Assembly: GCA_964503235.1 (NCBI GenBank)
Contig: CAZCZJ010000023.1
Location: 1-28,427, forward strand
DNA length: 28,427 nucleotides
DNA from: W425 sp964503235
Lineage (GTDB): Bacteria; Chloroflexota; Dehalococcoidia; Dehalococcoidales; RBG-16-60-22
Reading direction: 5' to 3'
Numbering within the stretch: the first letter of the stretch is position 1; each line of letters opens with the position of its first letter. The translations under genes were made by a program, and so were the position numbers. The notes under the pieces are model-generated. The model did not search any database, had not been told where the DNA came from, and saw only the letters and a list, made by a program, of their open reading frames with translations. This document shows positions 8,371 to 14,681 of the stretch, one piece after another.

Positions 8371-8614
8371 TAACAATATAAATCCCCCTTAATCCCCCTT
8401 TACGAAAGGGGGACAATGGACGTGGAAAATTAACGGAAAGGTGCATGATGATACGGGGCGGTGTGGTGGGAAAAGATAACAAAGAGGGGAAATCGGGGAG
8501 GTATAAGGGGAGTTTGAGGGGCGAAGCCCCTCAATATTAATTCTTCCCCCTCTCCTTGATAGGAGAAGGGGATACAGGGGGTGAGGTAGATAAAGATCAA
8601 TGAGGTGAAGGGAA
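8371..8614. repeat. Repeat-filled gap between guaA and the small membrane protein
   Basis: The gap holds a chain of dispersed repeat modules shared with other gaps. There is a C5T3-ACG-A3G5 hairpin at 8394-8412. A G-rich module at 8447-8480 is shared with 14607-14640 and 21217-21250. A longer module at 8507-8590 is shared with 10385-10467 and contains a perfect stem TTGAGGGGC/GCCCCTCAA at 8514-8534. Open frames crossing it are low-complexity and not credible. Confidence 0.8.
8394..8412. repeat. Dispersed hairpin repeat, copy 1
   Basis: A perfect 8-bp stem CCCCCTTT/AAAGGGGG with loop ACG. Other copies are at 10337-10355, 14554-14571 and 21123-21141. It is 24 bp after the guaA stop but lacks a T-tract, so it is not a standard terminator on either strand. 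Confidence 0.85.
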
Positions 8615-9061
8615 GTGAAAGGGAAATTAATCTGGTCAATATTCTGGGCGTTAGTCGTGGTTTTTATCATAGTAGTCGGTATGATTTTCATTCCACAAGT
8701 CAATAGATTATTGTTCGGTGAGGAGAATCCCACACTGATGGGTTTTGTTTTTGTTATTTCCGCTGGGGTTGTCCTCCTCGGCCTGGGTGTGACATTACTT
8801 GTGCTGACCGTAAAGAAGAAAGTACCCGGTCTGCTCAAGAAGTTTTTACTGTTAACGGGGACTTCCGCCGCAGGACTGACTGTTTTTGTCATCCTGCACA
8901 ATCTGATCAGTGGACTGTTTAATATTGAAGAGGCGGTCTTTTTCATACTTGCCACCCTTGTCTGCCCGATAGGCTTTCTGGTCGGCGCTATCGGTACCAT
9001 AGTGCTTGTGCTAAAAACAAATCAAGCATTCCGGCGTGAACATCCTAAGGGGGTGATTTAG
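8615..9061 (+). CDS. Small four-helix membrane protein, unknown function
   Basis: The 148-residue product is almost entirely four hydrophobic segments, at roughly residues 3-27, 39-66, 77-102 and 108-134, joined by short charged loops. I recognise no family. GTG 8615 is chosen because GAGGTG lies 7 nt upstream. The gene sits between guaA and purD and is followed without any gap by purD in the same frame: its TAG at 9059-9061 is the only stop separating the two. Its last codons also form the purD ribosome binding site, so the two genes are likely coupled. A link to purine transport or metabolism would be guesswork. Confidence 0.7.
   Translation: MKGKLIWSIFWALVVVFIIVVGMIFIPQVNRLLFGEENPTLMGFVFVISAGVVLLGLGVTLLVLTVKKKVPGLLKKFLLLTGTSAAGLTVFVILHNLISGLFNIEEAVFFILATLVCPIGFLVGAIGTIVLVLKTNQAFRREHPKGVI
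9048..9058 (+). promoter_or_regulatory. Near-perfect ribosome binding site deciding the purD start
   Basis: AAGGGGGTGAT at 9048-9058 matches the anti-Shine-Dalgarno complement AAGGAGGTGAT at 10 of 11 positions. It precedes the ATA at 9062 by a suitable distance and supports initiation there rather than at the first downstream ATG, 9170. Confidence 0.7.
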
Positions 9062-10321
9062 ATAAAAACCTTAGTAGTCGGCAGCGGAGCCAGGGAACAC
9101 ACCCTCGTCTGGAAGCTGGCCCAAAGCCCGAAAGCAAACGAGATATACGCCGCTCCCGGTAACGCCGGCATGGCCCGGCAGGCGCAGATAGCCGATATCA
9201 AGGCCGAGGATACCGACGGAATGGCAAAATTCGTTAAAGAGAACAGCATCGACCTTACCGTGGTCGGCCCGGAGAACCCGCTGGCGGCGGGCATCGTCGA
9301 CAAGTTCACCGAAAGCGGCCTGGCTATCTTCGGTCCCACGCAGAAAGCCACTGCTATAGAATCGAGTAAAGTCTTCGCCAAAGACCTGATGCAGCGTCAC
9401 GGGATACCCTGCGCCAGGAGCGTCAGCTTCACCGAATACGAAAAGGCCGCCGAATATATCCGGAGCCAGAGACCTCCCATCGTTATCAAAGCCGACGGGC
9501 TGGCGGCGGGAAAAGGGGTTATCATCGCCGAGACAATTGCTGAGGCGTTAGATACACTTGAAAGCATTATGAAAACCAAGAGTTTCGGGACGGCGGGGGA
9601 TAGGGTGGTCATCGAGGAGTACCTGATGGGGAGAGAGATGAGCTTCTTCGTGTTTACCGACGGACAGAGAGTTTTACCCACCGTGCCCGCCTGCGATTAC
9701 AAGCGGATTTATGACGGCAACAAGGGGCCGAACACCGGCGGCATGGGCAGCTACAGTCCGCCTCCCTTCTATAACGACTTAATGGGCGATATCATCATGA
9801 AAACGGTCATGGAACCCGTCGTCCTGGCCCTTGACGATGACGGCAGAACATTCCGGGGTACTCTTTACGGCGGCCTGATGATTACCAATAATATGCCGAA
9901 AGTGATAGAATTTAATGCCCGGCTGGGAGACCCGGAAACACAGGTGGTCCTGCCGCGGCTGAAAACGGACCTGCTGGAAGTTATCCTGGCGGTAATCGAT
10001 AATAAACTGGATACGATAAAGCTGGAATGGACCGAAGAAGCCTGCGTGGGGGTGGTAGCAGCTTCGGGGGGATACCCGGGGAAATACAAGAAAGGGCTAC
10101 CGATAAGCGGGCTGGACGAAGTGGATAAAGACATTATGATTTTTCATGCCGGGACCAAAGCGGGGCCGGACGGACAGATACTTACCAACGGCGGCAGAAT
10201 ACTAACGGTAGCCGCCCTGGGTAAAGACCTGGCCGAAGCCAGGGAGAAAGTCTATAAAAACATAGATAGAATCCGGTTTGACGGGTGCTATTACCGCAGG
10301 GATATTGCGGATCTGGGATGA
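9062..10321 (+). CDS. purD: Phosphoribosylamine-glycine ligase, apparent ATA start
   Basis: PurD joins phosphoribosylamine to glycine with ATP (second step of de novo purine synthesis). Reading from 9062 gives 419 residues, the normal length. The chain begins (I/M)KTLVVGSGAREHTLVWKLAQ, which is the family N-terminus. The first ATG in frame is 9170 and would remove 36 residues including the GSGAREH nucleotide-binding motif. The residue aligned with Met1 is encoded by ATA, and no ATG, GTG or TTG lies between the upstream stop and 9170. ATP-grasp motifs follow: ADGLAAGKGV, EEYLMGREMSFF and EFNARLGDPETQV. ATA initiation, a recent ATG-to-ATA change and a base error are the options. Confidence 0.93.
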   Translation: MKTLVVGSGAREHTLVWKLAQSPKANEIYAAPGNAGMARQAQIADIKAEDTDGMAKFVKENSIDLTVVGPENPLAAGIVDKFTESGLAIFGPTQKATAIESSKVFAKDLMQRHGIPCARSVSFTEYEKAAEYIRSQRPPIVIKADGLAAGKGVIIAETIAEALDTLESIMKTKSFGTAGDRVVIEEYLMGREMSFFVFTDGQRVLPTVPACDYKRIYDGNKGPNTGGMGSYSPPPFYNDLMGDIIMKTVMEPVVLALDDDGRTFRGTLYGGLMITNNMPKVIEFNARLGDPETQVVLPRLKTDLLEVILAVIDNKLDTIKLEWTEEACVGVVAASGGYPGKYKKGLPISGLDEVDKDIMIFHAGTKAGPDGQILTNGGRILTVAALGKDLAEAREKVYKNIDRIRFDGCYYRRDIADLG

Positions 10322-10557
10322 TATATCCCCCTCTGTCCCCCTTTACGAAAGGGGGATGATAGGTGGCGAATAGCAAGGCAATACGGGGAGTTTGAGGAGC
10401 AAAGCCCCTCAACATAATTCCTCCCCCTTTCCTTGATAGGAGAGGGGGACACAGGGGGAGAGGTAGACAATCAAAGCAACGGATTGCTTCGCCTCCGCCT
10501 GCGGCGGATGGTCTCGCAATGACACAGAACTAAAAATGGGGGTGAGGTAGTAAGAAT
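10322..10557. repeat. Repeat-filled gap between purD and purE
   Basis: It holds the C5T3 hairpin at 10337-10355 and the second copy (10385-10467) of the long module seen at 8507-8590. A separate nested hairpin follows at 10483-10520: outer arms ATTGC/GCAAT and inner arms TCCGCC/GGCGGA with loop TGC. That last element resembles a short dispersed repeat seen widely in uncultured bacteria. No gene is seen here. Confidence 0.8.
10337..10355. repeat. Dispersed hairpin repeat, copy 2
   Basis: A perfect CCCCCTTT/AAAGGGGG stem with loop ACG, starting 16 bp after the purD stop. It is identical in stem and loop to the copies at 8394 and 21123. Confidence 0.85.
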
Positions 10558-11019
10558 ATGAGTAAGCCACTGGTCGGTGTAGTAATGGGTTCCAAGTCGG
10601 ATGCCGAAATACTCCAGCCAGCGCTGGAAATCCTTGATAAACTCGGCATCGAACACGAAGTCAACGTAATATCAGCCCACCGCACCCCGGAGAAAGCCAA
10701 GCAGTACGCGGAGTCGGCCCGGGAGCGGGGTATAGAGGTAATCATCGCCGCGGCGGGGATGGCGGCGCATCTGCCGGGCGTCCTGGCCAGCTGGACCACC
10801 CTGCCGGTAATCGGCGTGCCGGTAGCCAGGGGGGAGCTTAAAGGGGTGGACGCGCTTTATTCCATCGTGCAGATGCCCCCCGGCGTACCGGTAGCCTGCA
10901 TGGCTATCGGCAGCCCCGGAGTAAAGAACGCCGCCTACATGGCGGCCGTCATACTGGGCATTAAACACGAAAAAATCCGGGAAGCCTACGAGCAATATCG
11001 TCAAGAGCTTCAGATTTAA
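10558..11019 (+). CDS. purE: 5-(carboxyamino)imidazole ribonucleotide mutase
   Basis: PurE converts N5-CAIR to CAIR in purine synthesis. The 153-residue single-domain protein has GSKSD at 11-15 and SAHRTP at 39-44, the two active-site signatures, and a GVPVARGELKGVDALYSIVQMPPGVPVA core. A GAGGTAG purine-rich site precedes the ATG. Class I PurE needs PurK to supply N5-CAIR. No purK is in this window, so it must lie elsewhere, or the enzyme is a CO2-using class II form. The motifs seen here do not separate the classes with certainty. Confidence 0.95.
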   Translation: MSKPLVGVVMGSKSDAEILQPALEILDKLGIEHEVNVISAHRTPEKAKQYAESARERGIEVIIAAAGMAAHLPGVLASWTTLPVIGVPVARGELKGVDALYSIVQMPPGVPVACMAIGSPGVKNAAYMAAVILGIKHEKIREAYEQYRQELQI

Positions 11020-11102
11020 AAATCCCCCCCAAACGATGTAAAATATAGATTCGGTGTTTCTATTGTTAAATAAAGCGGAACCGTCAGGCAAAGGAGAGTA
11101 TC

Positions 11103-12452
11103 ATGATTGAGCGGTATTCCCGGCCCGAAATGAAGAGGGTATGGTCGGACGAAAACAAGTATGAAAAATGGCTCGAAGTAGAGATAGCGGTCTGCGACGC
11201 CTGGTCGGAACTTGGCGTCATCCCGCGCAAAGCCATACCGAAAATCAAGATGGCGAAATGCAATCTGAAACGCATGGAGGAAATCCTGCAGGAGACCCGG
11301 CATGACGTCACCGCCTTTCTCGGCGCCGTGGCGGAAAGCCTGGGAGAAGAATCGCGTTTTATCCACCTCGGGCTGACATCTTCGGACATCATCGACACGG
11401 CTACCAGCCTGCAACTGGTGGAAGCCTCCGACATACTTCTCAGTGATGTCAAGGAGCTAACGGCAGTCCTGGCACAGAGAGCCATCGAACACAAGTACAC
11501 CTTAACGATAGGTCGTACTCACGGGATTCACGCCGAGCCGACTACCTTCGGTCTGAAAATGGCGGTATGGCTGGATGAAATGAGACGCAACACGCAGCGC
11601 CTTACCGAAGCTAAAAAGATCATAGCCGTGGGCAAAATATCCGGGGCGGTGGGCACCTACGCCACGGTTACCCCCGATGTAGAAAGCAGAGCCTGCAAGA
11701 AGCTCAAGCTTTCTCCCGCGCCGGTATCAAACCAGGTGCTGCAGCGCGACCGCCACGCCCAGTTCGTCACCACTCTGGCAATAATAGCGGGCTCCCTGGA
11801 GAAATTCGCCACGGAAATAAGGGCTCTGCAAAAAACCGAGGTACGTGAAGTCGAGGAGCCTTTCGGCAGCGGTCAAACGGGTTCCTCGGCGATGCCGCAC
11901 AAGCGTAACCCGGAGCTCTCGGAACGGGTATGCGGTCTGGCCCGCCTGATTCGAGGTTACGCGCTGACATCGCTGGAGAACATCGCCCTCTGGCACGAGC
12001 GCGATATCAGCCATTCCTCCAACGAACGCCTTACCCTGCCGGACTCGTGCCTGGCGCTGGACTACATACTGAGTCTTTTCACATCGGTGATGAAACGACT
12101 GCAGGTCTACCCGCACCGCATGAAAAGGAACCTGGAACTGACGCGGGGGCTGGTCTTCTCGCAGAGGGTTATGCTGGCGCTTATCGAAAAGAAACTGAGC
12201 CGACAGGAAGCCTACCACCTGGTGCAGAGAAACGCCATGAAATCGTGGAAGGGCAACCGTAATTTCATGACCCTGCTGAAAGCCGATAAAGGAGTCAGGG
12301 ATGTCATTTCCGCCGAAGAACTTGATAAAATATTCGACTACCAGTATTATCTACAGCACGTGGACGAAATATTCCGTCGACTCGGCTTAACGAAATCGCA
12401 ATGGCAGGGTATTATTAACGATAACGTCGAGCTGAAACCGAGGTCGATATAA
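11103..12452 (+). CDS. purB: Adenylosuccinate lyase
   Basis: PurB cleaves SAICAR to AICAR and adenylosuccinate to AMP, each releasing fumarate. The 449-residue protein begins MIERYSRPEMKRVWSDENKY, a typical bacterial PurB start. It carries the fumarase/aspartase-superfamily signature SSAMPHKRNP near residues 262-271. TSSDIIDTA and the catalytic-His block GRTHGIHAEPTTFG come earlier. AAGGAG lies 7 nt before the ATG. It follows purE by 83 bp and precedes purC by 57 bp, without repeats between, so purE-purB-purC may share a transcript. Length and motifs are normal. Confidence 0.97.
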   Translation: MIERYSRPEMKRVWSDENKYEKWLEVEIAVCDAWSELGVIPRKAIPKIKMAKCNLKRMEEILQETRHDVTAFLGAVAESLGEESRFIHLGLTSSDIIDTATSLQLVEASDILLSDVKELTAVLAQRAIEHKYTLTIGRTHGIHAEPTTFGLKMAVWLDEMRRNTQRLTEAKKIIAVGKISGAVGTYATVTPDVESRACKKLKLSPAPVSNQVLQRDRHAQFVTTLAIIAGSLEKFATEIRALQKTEVREVEEPFGSGQTGSSAMPHKRNPELSERVCGLARLIRGYALTSLENIALWHERDISHSSNERLTLPDSCLALDYILSLFTSVMKRLQVYPHRMKRNLELTRGLVFSQRVMLALIEKKLSRQEAYHLVQRNAMKSWKGNRNFMTLLKADKGVRDVISAEELDKIFDYQYYLQHVDEIFRRLGLTKSQWQGIINDNVELKPRSI

Positions 12453-12509
12453 TATCCCGGTAATTGCATCCCGAAATAAGCTGAAATCGAACAGCCTGGA
12501 AGGGGAAAA

Positions 12510-13448
12510 ATGGACACACAGAGTGCCGAAGTATTAATGAAAACAAACCTGCCGCTACCCGTTTTTCTACGCGGCAAGGTACGCGATAGCTACGACCTCA
12601 ACAGTCACCTGCTGATTATCGTCACCGATCGCATATCCGCTTTCGATGTCGTTCTGCCCAGCGGCATCCCCAACAAGGGACACGTACTCAACCGGCTTTC
12701 TTCCTTCTGGTTCCGGAAAACGACCGATATTATACCCAACCACATGGCCGAGGCGGTCGACGACATCCACTGCATCGATTCCTATTTGCCCGCCAACCAG
12801 AAATTCACCTGTCCGCCGTATCTCCGGGGGCGGTCGATGGTGGTAAAGAAGGTAAAACGCATACCGGTGGAATGCGTCGTCCGCGGTTACATCTCCGGCT
12901 CGGCCTGGGCTGAGTATAAGGAACACGGCACGGTATCGGGTAACGCCATGCCCGAGGGACTGGTAGAGAGCCAGGAGCTGGAGAAGCCCATCTTCACCCC
13001 CACGACCAAGGCGGACAAGGGGCACGATGAGCCGATTAGCATGGAAGAAATAGTCAAGGCTATCGGCCGGCCGATGGCTGAGGAGATGGAAGAAAAAAGC
13101 CTGGCCCTTTATGAATACGGTCGTGCGTACGCCCGTGAGCACGGGATAATTATCGCCGATACCAAGTTCGAGTTCGGCATAGATAATAACCGCTTGATAT
13201 TAATAGACGAAGCGCTTACCCCGGACTCTTCACGTTTCTGGGACGCCGAACTCTACCAACCCGGCAAGTCGCAACCCAGCTTCGATAAACAACCGGTACG
13301 CGACTGGCTTGAGGAGTCGGGCTGGAACAAGGAACCCCCGGGGCCAGTGCTTCCCGACGATATCATCGAAGCGACGTCGAAAAGGTATATGCAGGCTTAC
13401 GAAAAAATCACGGGGCGCCAGCTGGCCTTCCTGGATGACATCACCTAA
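12510..13448 (+). CDS. purC: SAICAR synthetase
   Basis: PurC condenses CAIR with aspartate using ATP, the step immediately before PurB. The 312-residue protein has GKVRDSYDL at 22-30, TDRISAFDVVLPSGIPNKG, the ECVVRGYISGSAW block and an SMEEI acidic segment. It is of the longer form (~300 residues) found in yeast and some bacteria, rather than the ~240-residue E. coli type. AAGGGG precedes the ATG by 5 nt. Its TAA overlaps the convergent hisB stop (4-bp tail-to-tail overlap), so no terminator separates the two units. Confidence 0.96.
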   Translation: MDTQSAEVLMKTNLPLPVFLRGKVRDSYDLNSHLLIIVTDRISAFDVVLPSGIPNKGHVLNRLSSFWFRKTTDIIPNHMAEAVDDIHCIDSYLPANQKFTCPPYLRGRSMVVKKVKRIPVECVVRGYISGSAWAEYKEHGTVSGNAMPEGLVESQELEKPIFTPTTKADKGHDEPISMEEIVKAIGRPMAEEMEEKSLALYEYGRAYAREHGIIIADTKFEFGIDNNRLILIDEALTPDSSRFWDAELYQPGKSQPSFDKQPVRDWLEESGWNKEPPGPVLPDDIIEATSKRYMQAYEKITGRQLAFLDDIT

Positions 13449-14221
13449 CTTTGTAAATAGCCCTTGGTGGTGGGCAACTCTCCGCTGATACGCGGGTCAA
13501 TCCCGGTGGCTTTATCCAGAGCCTTCCCCAGCGCCTTAAAGAGCGCTTCCGCCTTATGGTGGTCATTGCTGCCGTAGAGAATCCGGGCATGCAGGGTTAT
13601 CCTCGACTCACTGGCGAAAGACTCCAGAAAGTGCCGGACGAGGTCGGAGGAAAAGCCGAACATATCGTTACCGACGAAGGATAAATCCAGGACGGCATAG
13701 CCCCGTCCGCTGATATCCAGGGCAACGGCCGCCAGGGTCTCATCCATGGGCACGGAAACATCCGCCATGCGCACGATACCCCTTTTTTCCGCCAGCGCTT
13801 CGGCGAAGGCTTTACCCAGGCAGATAGCCACGTCTTCCACCGTATGATGAGGATCATCGCCGGAAGCTTTCAATTTAATATCGAACATACCGTGCTTAGC
13901 CAGCTGCGACATTAAATGGTCGAACATGTTAATCCCGGTGCTAATTTCGTACTTGGCGGTGCCATCAATGTTAAGTTCCAGAGCTATACTTGTTTCCGAA
14001 GTCTCACGGTTAACGACAGCCGATCTTTTATTATCAGTTTCGGAGGTTAATAGCTTCATAGCGCCGCGAAGGAAAGTACCGCCGACGGGTACCTTCCCGG
14101 TACGTGTTCGCTGGTAAAGCGGTCGGCTGCAGCCGATTTTATCAGCCATCTGCTCGTCGGTGTAGCCCCTGGCGTTCTGAAACTGCACTACTTTTTCCAG
14201 TATATCACCTAATGAGTCCAT
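13445..14221 (-). CDS. hisB: Imidazoleglycerol-phosphate dehydratase with an N-terminal XRE-like helix-turn-helix
   Basis: HisB dehydrates imidazole-glycerol phosphate in histidine synthesis. The catalytic domain (residues ~66-258) has FDHLMSQLAKH at 100-110, the metal-binding DPHHTVED at 123-130 and GSNDHHKAEALFKA with a second HH at 221-222. A normal single-domain HisB is ~195 residues. This one is 258 because residues ~1-60 form an extra domain: TDEQMADKIGCSRPLYQRTRTGK fits the XRE helix-turn-helix pattern, followed by GTFLRGAMKLL. ATG 14221 has GGAG 5 nt upstream and a consensus promoter behind it. The internal ATG at residue 55 has no ribosome site, so the fusion looks genuine. Self-regulation is inferred from the operator-like palindrome at 14273-14291. 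Confidence 0.93.
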   Translation of the reverse strand: MDSLGDILEKVVQFQNARGYTDEQMADKIGCSRPLYQRTRTGKVPVGGTFLRGAMKLLTSETDNKRSAVVNRETSETSIALELNIDGTAKYEISTGINMFDHLMSQLAKHGMFDIKLKASGDDPHHTVEDVAICLGKAFAEALAEKRGIVRMADVSVPMDETLAAVALDISGRGYAVLDLSFVGNDMFGFSSDLVRHFLESFASESRITLHARILYGSNDHHKAEALFKALGKALDKATGIDPRISGELPTTKGYLQS

Positions 14222-14235
14222 AATATCTCCAAACT

Positions 14236-14261
14236 GTTTACTATTATTAACTATTATTTAC
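14236..14261. promoter_or_regulatory. Direct repeats in the hisB leader, possible second operator
   Basis: ACTATTATT occurs at 14240 and again at 14250, a 10-bp (one helical turn) spacing. The pair is framed by GTTTAC on the left and TTTAC on the right. It lies in the untranslated leader, between the promoter and the ribosome site. A TATTATTTAC-like half also occurs upstream of hisZ at 20885-20905. Confidence 0.4.
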
Positions 14262-14272
14262 AATACTGTTAT

Positions 14273-14291
14273 CTATTATAACATATAATAG
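14273..14291. promoter_or_regulatory. Perfect palindrome over the hisB -10 box, probable operator
   Basis: CTATTATA-ACA-TATAATAG: perfect 8-bp arms with a 3-bp centre. It covers the -10 box and most of the spacer of the hisB promoter. This is a usual repressor position. The XRE-like domain of HisB itself is the obvious candidate ligand, by inference. Confidence 0.6.
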
Positions 14292-14302
14292 GTATTTGTC
14301 AA
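14275..14302 (-). promoter_or_regulatory. Consensus sigma-70 promoter of hisB
   Basis: On the minus strand TTGACA (14302-14297) and TATAAT (14280-14275) both match consensus exactly, with a 16-bp spacer. Transcription would begin near 14268, leaving a leader of about 46 nt before the ATG at 14221. Confidence 0.8.
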
Positions 14303-14407
14303 TAGCCGATGTTATATATTTTGCTTATTTGTGATATTTTTACAGGCTCATCCCCTCGCTGGCGTACTCCCCTGTTGGGTTAGGGGGATATCAATCTATC
14401 CCCCTAA

Positions 14408-14440
14408 CCCCTTCCTTTGGTAAAGGAAGGGGGGATTTTT
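14408..14440 (+). terminator. Terminator-like hairpin with T-run
   Basis: An 11-bp perfect stem (14408-14418 with 14422-14432), loop GGT, then GGA and five T at 14436-14440. It would act on the plus strand, yet no plus-strand gene lies just upstream, so it may simply be a repeat module. It shares its first two stem bases with another hairpin at 14378-14409. Confidence 0.35.
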
Positions 14441-14553
14441 ACGAAGGGAATCCTACTCATTGAATCATGGTGCTTGAAGGCCAGTGCTGTGAATAATTGA
14501 GAGAGGACGCCGCCTCCTTTTGCCCCAACGGTGGAAAGGGATATAACCCCCCC

Positions 14554-14571
14554 CCCCCTTACGAAAGGGGG
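14554..14571. repeat. Dispersed hairpin repeat, copy 3 (one base shorter)
   Basis: CCCCCTT-ACG-AAAGGGGG: one T is missing from the left arm compared with the copies at 8394, 10337 and 21123. It follows a run of C that extends well beyond the arm. Confidence 0.75.
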
Positions 14572-14681
14572 ACAAGGGGTGGGATAGACTAACGGGCAGT
14601 CATGCCGATGAAACGAGGGCGGTCGGGTGGGAAAAGATAATTAAGGGGGGGCGGGGATGAGGTGAGTACCTTTAACAAGCT

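Larger units (their letters stand above)
14303..14681. repeat. Gap between the Fe-S gene and the hisB promoter, filled with hairpin repeats
   Basis: No gene is seen. Two overlapping perfect hairpins lie at 14378-14409 (13-bp arms GGTTAGGGGGATA/TATCCCCCTAACC) and 14408-14432 (11-bp arms CCCCTTCCTTT/AAAGGAAGGGG, loop GGT). The second is followed by GGATTTTT. A long C run leads into the C5T3-type hairpin at 14554-14571, and a G-rich module follows at 14607-14640. Part of 14358-14382 resembles 21079-21108. It looks like an accumulation of dispersed repeats. Confidence 0.75.

Noticed and set aside
7918..8376. A 152-codon minus-strand frame inside guaA
   Set aside because: Antisense to the highly conserved C-terminal half of GMP synthase. 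No independent signal.
8394..8412. C5T3/A3G5 hairpins as transcription terminators
   Set aside because: None has a T-tract on either strand, and the same element occurs in gaps where no gene ends nearby.
8389..9000. A 203-codon minus-strand frame covering the guaA-purD gap
   Set aside because: It runs through dispersed repeats and antisense to the small membrane protein. Its composition (Pro, Ser, Thr-rich) reflects C-runs, not a protein.
9170..10321. purD starting at ATG 9170
   Set aside because: This would delete the conserved N-terminal nucleotide loop. The frame is open upstream to the expected start position at 9062.
8371..10557. CRISPR array
   Set aside because: The repeats are irregularly spaced, differ in module order and have no uniform spacers or cas genes.
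14062..14221. A separate small regulator gene ahead of a shorter hisB
   Set aside because: The frame is continuous into the catalytic domain with no stop, and the internal ATG at residue 55 has no ribosome binding site.
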